Shown one piece after another: positions 1 through 7,259 of a DNA stretch of 64,000 nucleotides (positions within the stretch are counted from its first letter, which is position 1; each line of letters starts with the position of its first letter). Below the pieces are notes generated by a model, which saw nothing but the letters and a program-made list of their open reading frames with translations, searched no databases and had not been told where the DNA came from. Made by a program: the position numbers and the translations under genes. The stretch is from Micromonospora globbae (GTDB lineage: Bacteria; Actinomycetota; Actinomycetes; Mycobacteriales; Micromonosporaceae): NCBI RefSeq assembly GCF_003610785.1, contig NZ_RAQQ01000015.1:1-64000 (forward strand), in the 5' to 3' direction.

Positions 1-2
1 GC

Positions 3-128
3 ATCAATCGGCTCAAACGCCACCGTGGTCTGGCCACTAGGTACGACAAGCTGGCCGTCCGCTACGAAGCCACCATCCACGTCACCGCCATCAACGAATG
101 GCTACGCGCACTTCGAGACACGACCTAG
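3..128 (+). CDS. IS5-type transposase, C-terminal end (cut by window edge)
   Basis: The first 41 codons are open from the window edge to a TAG. They read as the tail of a DDE transposase of the IS5 group: the segment NRLKRHRGLATRYDKLAVRY followed by an INEWL ending matches the usual C-terminus of that family, where an arginine-rich helix follows the catalytic Glu. The catalytic residues lie outside the window, so it cannot be said whether the element is intact. No clear terminal inverted repeat was found in the 180 bases that follow. This is the only mobile-element trace seen in the window. Confidence 0.6.
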   Translation: MNRLKRHRGLATRYDKLAVRYEATIHVTAINEWLRALRDTT

Positions 129-309
129 CTGGGGCGGGCCGGGACTGACCTCCTAGAACAACCTCGACGTCGGCGGGCGGTCGGCGCTCGGGCACCCCGG
201 ACATCACCGCACCGGAGTCGTTCATGCCGGCGGTTCCGGACGAACGGCCATTGCGCCAATGAATCGACGAGTGCCACTGTCTAATCCCCTCCGACCCCGA
301 GGAGCCCCC

Positions 310-2154
310 ATGAGAGGCAGTGCGTTGAGCGCGCGGATCGCGTTCGTCGTGTGCGCCGGGATATCGGTGACGCTGGCCGCCCACCCCGTGGTCGCGTCCC
401 CGCCCGTCGACCTCCCAGCGCAGTCCGCCGGCCCCCACCCCGTGGCCGCCGCCCCGGCCGTCCCGGCCCCGGCAGCCCCGTTCACCGCTGCGGACGTCGC
501 CGCCGCAGACCGGGCAGCCCCAGCGCCCGCGGCGCTTCTGGCCGCGCCGGACATCTCCGTGGCCAACGTGCAGGCGCACCTGGCCCAGTTCGGCAGCATC
601 GCCAGCAGCAACGGCGGCAACCGGCGCGCCGGTTCGGCGGGCCACACCGCCTCCGTCGCGTACGTGAAGGGCCGGTTGCAGGCGGCCGGCTACACCGTCA
701 CCGAGCAGCGGTGCACGTCCTGCACCTACCCGTCGAACAACCTCATCGCCGAGTGGCCGGGCGGCCCCGCCGACCAGGTGGTCATGTTCGGTGCGCACCT
801 CGACGGCGTGTCCGCCGGGCCGGGCATCAACGACAACGCCTCCGGGTCGGCGGCCCTGCTGGAGAACGCGCTCGTGCTCGCCGCGCAGAACCCGACGACC
901 ACCAAGCGGGTGCGGTTCGCCTGGTGGACCGACGAGGAGCAGGGACTCAACGGCTCGCGCTTCTACGTCAACTCGCTGAGCGCGACCCAGCGCGGCTACA
1001 TCAAGGGCTACTACAACTTCGACATGGTCGGTTCGACCAACGGTGGCTACTTCATCAACCGGCTCACGTCGAGCACGGCCGCGCCGCTGAAGGCGTACTG
1101 GGACTCGCTCGGACTGCAACCGGAGGAGAACGTCGAGGGGCAGGGCCGCTCCGACGACTACCCGTTCCAGCAGGCCGGCATCCCCACCTCCGGCTACGCG
1201 GCCGGTGCCAGCGCCCGCAAGACCAGCGCCCAGGCGGCGAAGTGGGGTGGAACGGCCAACGCGGCGTACGACCCGTGTTACCACCGCTCGTGCGACACCA
1301 CCAGCAACGTCAGCGCGACAGTGCTCAACCGGGCGGCGGACGGCATCGCGTACGCCATCTGGCAGCTGGCGGTCGGCGACGGCGCCCCGGCCGACGACTT
1401 CTCCGTCGCGGTGAGCCCGACCTCCGGCAGCGTGGCGCCCGGCGCGTCGCGCACCGCCACCGTCACCACGGCCACCACCGCCGGGTCGCCGCAGACCGTC
1501 GCCCTCTCCGCGACCGGCGTGCCCGCCGGCGTCACGGTGACGTTCAGCCCGTCGTCGGTCACCTCCGGCGGCTCGTCGACGATGACCGTGACGGCGTCCG
1601 CGACGGCCACCACCGGCACGTTCCCGATCACGGTGACCGGCACCGGGTCGGCGCGGCGGACCGCCACCTACACGCTCACCGTCACGGGTACGGGCGGCTG
1701 CCCCGGCGGCCAGCTCGTCACGAACGGCGGCTTCGAGAACGGCAGCAGCCCGTGGACCGCCACCTCCGGCGTGATCACCAACTCGACCGCGCAGCCGGCC
1801 CGCACCGGCACCTGGAAGGCCTGGCTGGACGGGTACGGGCGCAGCCGCACCGACACGCTGGCGCAGACGGTCACCCTGCCGGCCGGGTGCACCGGCTCCA
1901 CCCTGTCGTTCTGGCTGCACATCGACACGGCCGAGACCACGACCTCCACCGCGTACGACCGGCTGACCGTGCGGCTCGGCAACACCACGCTGGCGACCTG
2001 GTCCAACCTCGACGCCGCGCCGGGCTACGTCCAGCGGACGCTAGCCGTCGGGGCGTACGCCGGCCAGACGGTGACCCTGACGTTCACCGGCACCGAGGAC
2101 GCCTCGTTGCAGACCAGCTTCGTGATCGACGACGTGTCGCTGACGGCGAGCTGA
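310..2154 (+). CDS. Secreted M28-family aminopeptidase with C-terminal beta-sandwich domains
   Basis: Secreted zinc aminopeptidase of family M28, about 614 residues. The ATG at 310 is chosen over an in-frame ATG 17 codons upstream because a GAGGAG sits just before it and a typical signal peptide (about residues 1-30) follows. The two-zinc site is visible: H163 (AHLDG), D175 (GINDNASG), E209/E210 (WTDEEQG), D238 (NFDMVG) and H325 (CYHRSC). After the peptidase domain come an Ig-like domain (about 365-455) and a jelly-roll-like domain (about 460-614) beginning with a VTNGGFENG motif, both common appendages of actinomycete exoenzymes. It stands alone and converges on the next gene. The family assignment is firm; the peptide substrate is unknown. 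Confidence 0.9.
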   Translation: MRGSALSARIAFVVCAGISVTLAAHPVVASPPVDLPAQSAGPHPVAAAPAVPAPAAPFTAADVAAADRAAPAPAALLAAPDISVANVQAHLAQFGSIASSNGGNRRAGSAGHTASVAYVKGRLQAAGYTVTEQRCTSCTYPSNNLIAEWPGGPADQVVMFGAHLDGVSAGPGINDNASGSAALLENALVLAAQNPTTTKRVRFAWWTDEEQGLNGSRFYVNSLSATQRGYIKGYYNFDMVGSTNGGYFINRLTSSTAAPLKAYWDSLGLQPEENVEGQGRSDDYPFQQAGIPTSGYAAGASARKTSAQAAKWGGTANAAYDPCYHRSCDTTSNVSATVLNRAADGIAYAIWQLAVGDGAPADDFSVAVSPTSGSVAPGASRTATVTTATTAGSPQTVALSATGVPAGVTVTFSPSSVTSGGSSTMTVTASATATTGTFPITVTGTGSARRTATYTLTVTGTGGCPGGQLVTNGGFENGSSPWTATSGVITNSTAQPARTGTWKAWLDGYGRSRTDTLAQTVTLPAGCTGSTLSFWLHIDTAETTTSTAYDRLTVRLGNTTLATWSNLDAAPGYVQRTLAVGAYAGQTVTLTFTGTEDASLQTSFVIDDVSLTAS

Positions 2155-2202
2155 CCTGCTCGCCCGGCCGGAGCCGCCGGTGGCTACGCGCTCGGGGATC
2201 GC

Positions 2203-2874
2203 TCAGTCGAGCACCGACTCGCCACCCGGGTAGGCGAAGGACGACCGTGGCGAGTAGAAGCCCCACACGACCTCGAGCGGCTCGGCCGGACGCAGTGCGT
2301 ACACCGGGTGGTCGGGTTCCAGGAACTCCAGTGACGTCACCTCGAAGGGGTCGACCGGCTCCGCCACGAACGGGTAGTTGCCGCTGACCAGCGTGCCGTC
2401 CACCTGCGTGAGGTAGCGGAGTTGTCCCCGGTTCACGGCGTCGCCGGTGCGGCCCACTCGGGCCGTCGCCCTGATGACGGGCACGCCGTCCGCCTCGGTG
2501 GTGGCGACCAGCCGGTTACCCCGTACCTCGATGGTGGTCGTCCCCGGGGTGGCCGGTACGCCGCGGGCGGTGGCGTACGCCCGGACCACCGGGCTCGAGT
2601 TGAAGTAGTGCGTCCACCACCGACCGGGGGTGACCCCGTCGGGAGCGTCCACCCCGGACAGGTCGGGCCCGATGTACGTCAGGGAGTAGGCGCCGAAGCC
2701 GGAGGTCTGTGCCTCGTCGTCGACGACGTACTGGTTCATGAACACCTGGCGGTTCGGTGCGGGCTTGAGCCCCTCGGGCACGAGGGCGGCCACGGCGTCG
2801 GGGTCGGCTGGTATCCAGCCGAAGTAGAGCATCCGGCTGTTCACGACGAGTTGAGGAGCGACGAGTTCGGTCAC
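2203..2874 (-). CDS. Acetoacetate decarboxylase-fold protein, catalytic lysine apparently absent
   Basis: Cytoplasmic protein of about 223 residues resembling the acetoacetate decarboxylase (ADC) fold family. The GTG at 2874 is chosen because GGAAGGGG lies a few bases before it and the conserved part starts there; the frame is open further upstream. In true ADC the Schiff-base lysine sits in a G-(F/Y)-P-K-K motif. The matching stretch here reads GVPATPG, so the lysine seems to be missing and decarboxylation is doubtful. Many actinobacterial relatives are equally uncharacterised. It ends head-to-tail with the M28 gene and is followed downstream on the same strand by an SDR gene after a 180-base gap, so it is probably transcribed separately. 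Confidence 0.65.
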   Translation of the reverse strand: MTELVAPQLVVNSRMLYFGWIPADPDAVAALVPEGLKPAPNRQVFMNQYVVDDEAQTSGFGAYSLTYIGPDLSGVDAPDGVTPGRWWTHYFNSSPVVRAYATARGVPATPGTTTIEVRGNRLVATTEADGVPVIRATARVGRTGDAVNRGQLRYLTQVDGTLVSGNYPFVAEPVDPFEVTSLEFLEPDHPVYALRPAEPLEVVWGFYSPRSSFAYPGGESVLD

Positions 2875-3057
2875 GAGGGGCCCCTTCCACACGACAGCAG
2901 TGTGTGGTCGCGACGCTACGGAGCCCTCTGGTGCGGGGCAACGACGGATTGCCGACACGCGACCGCCCGACCGGGGTCTCCCCGCGGTCACCGCCGTCTC
3001 GGCCCGGTCAGGGCGGGGTGGGGCCGACCTGCGCCACCCCGCCACCTACGCCGGCCG

Positions 3058-3756
3058 TCAGGGCAGGTCGGGGTAGAGCGCGGCGACCCCGCCGGCCAGG
3101 CCGGCCCGCACCTGGCGGCTCAGGTCGTCGGCCAGGATCTCGTAGGAGTCCGCCTCGATGCCGTCCACGGCGATCCGGGCGACGTCCGCCGGGTCGAGCT
3201 TCGGGGCGGTGACGTTTGCCGTCATGTCGGTGTCCATGTAGCCGACGTGCAGGCCGGCGACCCGGACGTTCCGCTCGGCGAGCTGGGTCCGCAGGGCGTT
3301 GGTCAGGGCCCACTCGGCCGACTTGGCCGCGCTGTACGCCCCGGCGTTGGGCAGGGCGATCCAGGACAGCACGGACAGGATGTTGAGGACGGTGCCGCCG
3401 CCGTTGCCGGCGATCACCGGTGCGAACGCCCGCACCATGGACAGCGTGCCGAAGTAGTGGGTGTCCATCTCCAGCCGGATCCGCTCCGGGTCGCCGTGGA
3501 GCAGGTCCGCCCCGGTGCCGGAACCGGCGTTGTTGACGAGCAGGTTCACGTCGCGGGCGCGCTCGGTGGCGGCGGCCACGGAGGCGGGATCGGTGATGTC
3601 GAGCCGGACGGGCGTGACGCCGGGCAGGTCGACGGTGTCGGGGTTGCGGGCGCCGGCGTAGACGGTGGCGCCGCGGGCGACGAGTTCGGCGGCGAGGTGC
3701 CGGCCGAAGCCCCGGTTGGCGCCGGTGACGAGGGCGGTGCTTCCGGCGATCTTCAT
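3058..3756 (-). CDS. SDR-family oxidoreductase
   Basis: Short-chain dehydrogenase/reductase of 232 residues, a typical length for the classical family. The nucleotide-binding motif TGANRGFG is near residues 11-18, NNAG near 95, and the catalytic Tyr and Lys are in YSAAK. The residues after the first strand suggest NADP(H) rather than NAD(H). The ATG at 3756 has GGAG at good spacing. Upstream on the same strand is an HxlR regulator (165-base gap), a frequent pairing in which the regulator controls a detoxifying reductase. The substrate cannot be read from the sequence. Confidence 0.9.
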   Translation of the reverse strand: MKIAGSTALVTGANRGFGRHLAAELVARGATVYAGARNPDTVDLPGVTPVRLDITDPASVAAATERARDVNLLVNNAGSGTGADLLHGDPERIRLEMDTHYFGTLSMVRAFAPVIAGNGGGTVLNILSVLSWIALPNAGAYSAAKSAEWALTNALRTQLAERNVRVAGLHVGYMDTDMTANVTAPKLDPADVARIAVDGIEADSYEILADDLSRQVRAGLAGGVAALYPDLP

Positions 3757-3921
3757 GCGTTGCTCCTGGTGCTCGTGGGATGGCCGGGACGGCGGGACGC
3801 CGGTCGGCCGGTGGGAGTTCCGGGCGGCGGGGCGCCGACCGGGTGGCGGGAGGGTCGGGGACGGCGGCCGGATGTCGGCCGGTGGCGGGGGAGGAGGCGG
3901 CGCGCCGGCCGGCTCCGCGGA

Positions 3922-4407
3922 TCAGTTGCCCTCGGCGCGCCGCAGGCCGGGCCCGGGGTGTACGTCGATGGCGTCGGGGTCGACGTCGTGCCCCGCGGTG
4001 CAGCGCAGCACGGCGTGCACCTCGGCGCCGCAGTCGTGGTGTGCGACCCGCACCGAGGGGCCGGCCGGGTCGGCCGCCCACGCGTCGCCCCACTGGCGCA
4101 GCGCGGTCAGCACGGGCAGCAGTTGGGCGCCCTTGTCGGTCAGCACGTACTCGTGGCGGGTGCGTTGCCCAGCCTCGCGGTAGGGCCGCCGTTCCAGCAG
4201 CCCGTCGGCGACGAGCTGCTTGAGCCGGGCCGCGGCGACCGGCTCGCTGACGCCGACGCGGGCGGCGAAGTCGTCGAAGCGGCGCGTGCCGAAGGACGCC
4301 TCGCGCAGCAGCAGGAGCGTCGAGCGGTTGCCGACCACGTCGAGCGCGCGGGCGATCGAGCAGTTGGTCGTGAGCCAGGCGTCCCGGTCGGCGAGGAGAT
4401 CCGTCAT
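3922..4407 (-). CDS. HxlR-family transcriptional regulator
   Basis: Winged-helix regulator of the HxlR type, 161 residues. The signature region is present: CSIARALDVVGNRSTLLLLREA followed by the F-x-x-F-x-x-R-x-G-V-S recognition helix and a wing rich in Arg and Tyr (ERRPYREAGQRTRHEY). The C-terminal third (a HDCGAEVHAVLRC stretch) is an extension beyond the minimal fold and contains Cys and His residues that could sense a ligand or metal. A perfect 9-base inverted repeat lies 18 bases upstream of the ATG, so autoregulation is likely. The SDR gene downstream is the probable target. Confidence 0.88.
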   Translation of the reverse strand: MTDLLADRDAWLTTNCSIARALDVVGNRSTLLLLREASFGTRRFDDFAARVGVSEPVAAARLKQLVADGLLERRPYREAGQRTRHEYVLTDKGAQLLPVLTALRQWGDAWAADPAGPSVRVAHHDCGAEVHAVLRCTAGHDVDPDAIDVHPGPGLRRAEGN

Positions 4408-4424
4408 GCCGGCGACGCTACCCG

Positions 4425-4452
4425 AGCTGACTTAGGGAAGACAAAGTCAGCT
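4425..4452. promoter_or_regulatory. Candidate HxlR operator (9 + 9 inverted repeat)
   Basis: The two half-sites AGCTGACTT (4425-4433) and AAGTCAGCT (4444-4452) form a perfect inverted repeat with a 10-base spacer. They lie between the divergent hxlR-type gene and htpG. One helical turn between half-sites suits a dimeric winged-helix repressor. Assignment to the neighbouring HxlR protein is inference. Confidence 0.6.
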
Positions 4453-4558
4453 ACGTCACGCCGCCAGGGACGGGGATCGGGAAGAGGTCGGCCCGGGCCG
4501 CCCGGGTGACGGCTCGTATCCTGTGCGCGAACACCACGTGAGGCAGAAGGGAGACGGT

Positions 4559-6472
4559 GTGGGCAACCCGGTCGAGACGCTGGAGTTCCAGGCCGAGGCG
4601 CGGCAGCTGCTCCAGCTGATGGTGCACTCGATCTACTCGAACAAGGACGTCTTCCTCCGCGAGCTGATCTCGAACGCCTCGGACGCGCTGGACAAGCTGC
4701 GGCTCGCCTCCCTGGTCGACAAGGACCTCGACGTCGACACCTCCGACCTGCACATCGCCATCGAGGTCGACCGGGACGCGCGGACGCTGACCGTCCGCGA
4801 CAACGGCATCGGGATGACCCGCGACGAGGTGGTCTCGGTGATCGGCACGATCGCCAAGTCGGGCACCGCCGAGCTGCTGCGTACGCTGCGCGAGTCCAGC
4901 GACTCCGCCGCCTCCCAGGAGCTGATCGGCCAGTTCGGCGTCGGCTTCTACGCGGCGTTCATGGTCGCCGACCGGGTGGAGCTGCTCACCCGCAAGGCCG
5001 GGGAGTCCGGCGGCACCCGCTGGTCGTCCACCGGCGAGGGCACGTACTCGGTCGAGACGGTGGACGCGGCGCCGCAGGGCACCGCGGTCACCCTGCACCT
5101 CAAGCCGGCCGACGCCGAGGACAACCTGCACGACTACACCGCCGAGTGGACGATCCGGGAGATCGTCAAGCGCTACTCCGACTTCATCGCCTGGCCGATC
5201 CGGATGGAGGTCGAGCGCTCCGGCGAGGGCGGCGCCACGACCCGCGAGGTGCAGACGCTCAACTCGATGAAGGCGCTCTGGGCCCGGCCGCGCGACGAGG
5301 TCGACCAGGCCGAGTACCACGAGTTCTACAAGCACGTCGCGCACGACTGGGCCGACCCGCTCGAGATCGTGCACATGAAGGGCGAGGGCACCTTCGAGTA
5401 CGAGGCGCTGCTCTTCATCCCGGCCCACGCTCCGCTGGACCTCTTCGCCCCGCAGGGCCGCCGCGGCGTCCAGCTCTACGTCAAGCGGGTGTTCATCATG
5501 GACGACTGCGAGGCGTTGATGCCGGGCTACCTGCGCTTCGTGAAGGGCGTGGTGGACGCCCACGACCTGTCGTTGAACATCTCCCGCGAGATCCTCCAGC
5601 AGGACCGGCAGATCCAGGTCGTGCGCCGCCGCCTGGTCAAGAAGATCCTCGCCACGGTGAAGGACCTCAAGGCCAACCACCCCGAGCGGTACCGCACGTT
5701 CTGGACCGAGTTCGGCGCGGTCGTCAAGGAGGGGCTCGTCGACGACGCGGAGAACCGGGACGCGCTCCTCGAACTCGTCAGCGCCGCCTCCACCCACGAC
5801 GCCGCCGAGCCGACGGACCTGCGCGGCTACGTCGAGCGGATGAAGGACGGCCAGAGCGAGATCTGGTACGCCACCGGCGAGTCCCGCGCCATGCTGGAGA
5901 ACTCGCCGCACATGGAGGCGTTCCGCGCCAAGGGGCTCGAGGTGTTGCTGCTCACCGACCCGGTCGACGAGGTGTGGGTCGAGCGGGTCGGCGCGTACGA
6001 CGGCAAGCCGCTGCGGTCGATCGCCAAGGGCGAGGTCGACCTGGACACCGACGAGGAGCGCCAGCAGGCCGAGGCCGAGCGGGAGCAGCAGCGCAAGGAC
6101 TTCGCCGACCTGCTGACCTGGATGGGCGGGGCGCTCGCCGACAGCGTCAAGGAGGTGCGCCTCTCCTCCCGGCTCACCACCTCGCCGGCCTGTGTCGTGG
6201 GTGACGCGCACGACCTCACCCCGACGCTGGAGAAGATGTACCGGGCCATGGGGCACGAGGTGCCGCCGGTCAAGCGGATCCTCGAGGTGAACCCCGGCCA
6301 CCCGCTGGTCGCCGGGCTGCGCAAGGCGCACGAGCAGGGGGGAGACCAGGCCGAGCTGCGGGAGACCGCCGAGCTGCTCTACGGGATGGCGCTGCTCGCC
6401 GAGGGCGGCGAGCTGGCCGACCCCTCCCGGTTCACCCGGATCCTCGCCGAGCGCCTCACCCGTACCGTCTGA
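4559..6472 (+). CDS. htpG: Molecular chaperone HtpG (Hsp90)
   Basis: Bacterial Hsp90, about 637 residues, full length for the family (620-640). The GTG at 4559 is chosen because AAGGGAG lies at correct spacing and the alignable N-terminus (ETLEFQAEARQLLQLM) follows directly. The GHKL ATPase motifs are in place: E-L-I-S-N-A-S-D-A-L-D near residue 40, DNGIGM near 90, GQFGVGFY near 130. The middle-domain stretch LNISREILQQ carries the conserved catalytic Arg. It assists folding of client proteins in the cytoplasm as a homodimer. It is monocistronic, with a strong hairpin just after the stop. No CIRCE/HrcA site was seen upstream. Confidence 0.97.
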   Translation: MGNPVETLEFQAEARQLLQLMVHSIYSNKDVFLRELISNASDALDKLRLASLVDKDLDVDTSDLHIAIEVDRDARTLTVRDNGIGMTRDEVVSVIGTIAKSGTAELLRTLRESSDSAASQELIGQFGVGFYAAFMVADRVELLTRKAGESGGTRWSSTGEGTYSVETVDAAPQGTAVTLHLKPADAEDNLHDYTAEWTIREIVKRYSDFIAWPIRMEVERSGEGGATTREVQTLNSMKALWARPRDEVDQAEYHEFYKHVAHDWADPLEIVHMKGEGTFEYEALLFIPAHAPLDLFAPQGRRGVQLYVKRVFIMDDCEALMPGYLRFVKGVVDAHDLSLNISREILQQDRQIQVVRRRLVKKILATVKDLKANHPERYRTFWTEFGAVVKEGLVDDAENRDALLELVSAASTHDAAEPTDLRGYVERMKDGQSEIWYATGESRAMLENSPHMEAFRAKGLEVLLLTDPVDEVWVERVGAYDGKPLRSIAKGEVDLDTDEERQQAEAEREQQRKDFADLLTWMGGALADSVKEVRLSSRLTTSPACVVGDAHDLTPTLEKMYRAMGHEVPPVKRILEVNPGHPLVAGLRKAHEQGGDQAELRETAELLYGMALLAEGGELADPSRFTRILAERLTRTV

Positions 6473-6479
6473 CAGCCGT

Positions 6480-6516
6480 CGCGCCGGTCGACGCCCGCCT
6501 GGCGTCGACCGGCGCG
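6480..6516 (+). terminator. Hairpin terminator after htpG
   Basis: A perfect 16-base-pair stem (6480-6495 with 6501-6516) and a five-base loop begin eight bases after the htpG stop codon. No U-tract follows, as is usual for GC-rich actinomycete terminators. Confidence 0.8.
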
Positions 6517-6720
6517 GCACGTCCCGGCCCCGACGGGCGCGCCCGCGTCTCCTTCGCGCCCGGCCCGTCGAGGCCGTCCCGGGGGCGCTCCGGCGTGTCC
6601 TCCGGGGAGCCCTCGCCGAGCCCGTACGACCGCACCCACCCTCCGAGACCTGCCCGGTGACCTGCGCGGAAGCGGGTCACGCCCGGTCCACGCCGCCTCG
6701 CCTGGCGGCTACCCACGGTG

Positions 6721-6744
6721 ACTTTTGTTGGTTCAGATAAAAGT
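6721..6744. promoter_or_regulatory. AT-rich inverted repeat upstream of a promoter
   Basis: ACTTTT (6721-6726) and AAAAGT (6739-6744) form an inverted repeat in an AT-rich island within very GC-rich DNA. It lies 24 bases upstream of a good -35 box and could be an activator or repressor site for the secreted-enzyme block downstream. The binding protein is unknown. Confidence 0.4.
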
Positions 6745-6767
6745 ACGCGCGGGGGTGACGAAAGGTC

Positions 6768-6796
6768 TGGACAGGGTGACACCAAGTTAGTAGTGT
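6768..6796 (+). promoter_or_regulatory. Candidate sigma-70-type promoter for the secreted sugar-enzyme block
   Basis: TGGACA (6768-6773) and TAGTGT (6791-6796) are separated by 17 bases and resemble the housekeeping actinomycete consensus. The predicted start is near 6803. A short inverted repeat, TTCATC (6815-6820) and GATGAA (6823-6828), lies just inside the transcript and may be an operator. Confidence 0.5.
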
Positions 6797-7259
6797 CGGG
6801 GCTCATCGATATGTTTCATCGAGATGAACCGCAGCGCGGAAGGTCTCGATCGGCGGCCTCGGGGCGGCGCAACACGCCCTCGCGGCCACCGACCCGAGCG
6901 GGGACGGCACCCCCGAGGTCAGTGGCACGCCCGGCGACTCGGTGCGACGACGCGCCGTGTCGGGTGACCGACGCCTGTCCCGCTCGATGACGCCTCGTCA
7001 GCTCCGACGCTCCGACACCCCGCCAGCACCGCGCTGAACGCCGCCCGTTCACGCGAGCGATCCGGCTCGCCCGCCGACCGGGCAGAAGGCCATCCACACA
7101 GGACGACCGTGGCGACGCCACGGCCGGGGACCCCGTGCGCCCGGGGAGGGGGACACACGGGGGTGTCGTTGGGCGACATTTCGCGACATGAGGTGACCCG
7201 ACATCGGCGGGGGTGCCCGCTCCTGCGGTGCGCGCCTCGCGACTGGGAGAGAGGCATTG
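6797..7259 (+). other. Long untranslated leader or non-coding gap
   Basis: No convincing gene was seen in this 460-base stretch. If the promoter at 6768 is the real one, this is a long 5' leader for the gene at 7260. The hexamer CGACAT occurs three times near 7165-7205 (gggCGACATttcg, cgCGACATgagg, ccCGACATcgg), spaced by roughly one to two helical turns, and might be protein-binding. No known riboswitch class was recognised. Confidence 0.35.

Noticed and set aside
6718..6990. Small rightward ORF of 90 codons in the gap before the sugar-enzyme block
   Set aside because: No ribosome site, Arg/Ser/Pro-rich translation, and it overlaps the likely promoter and operator.
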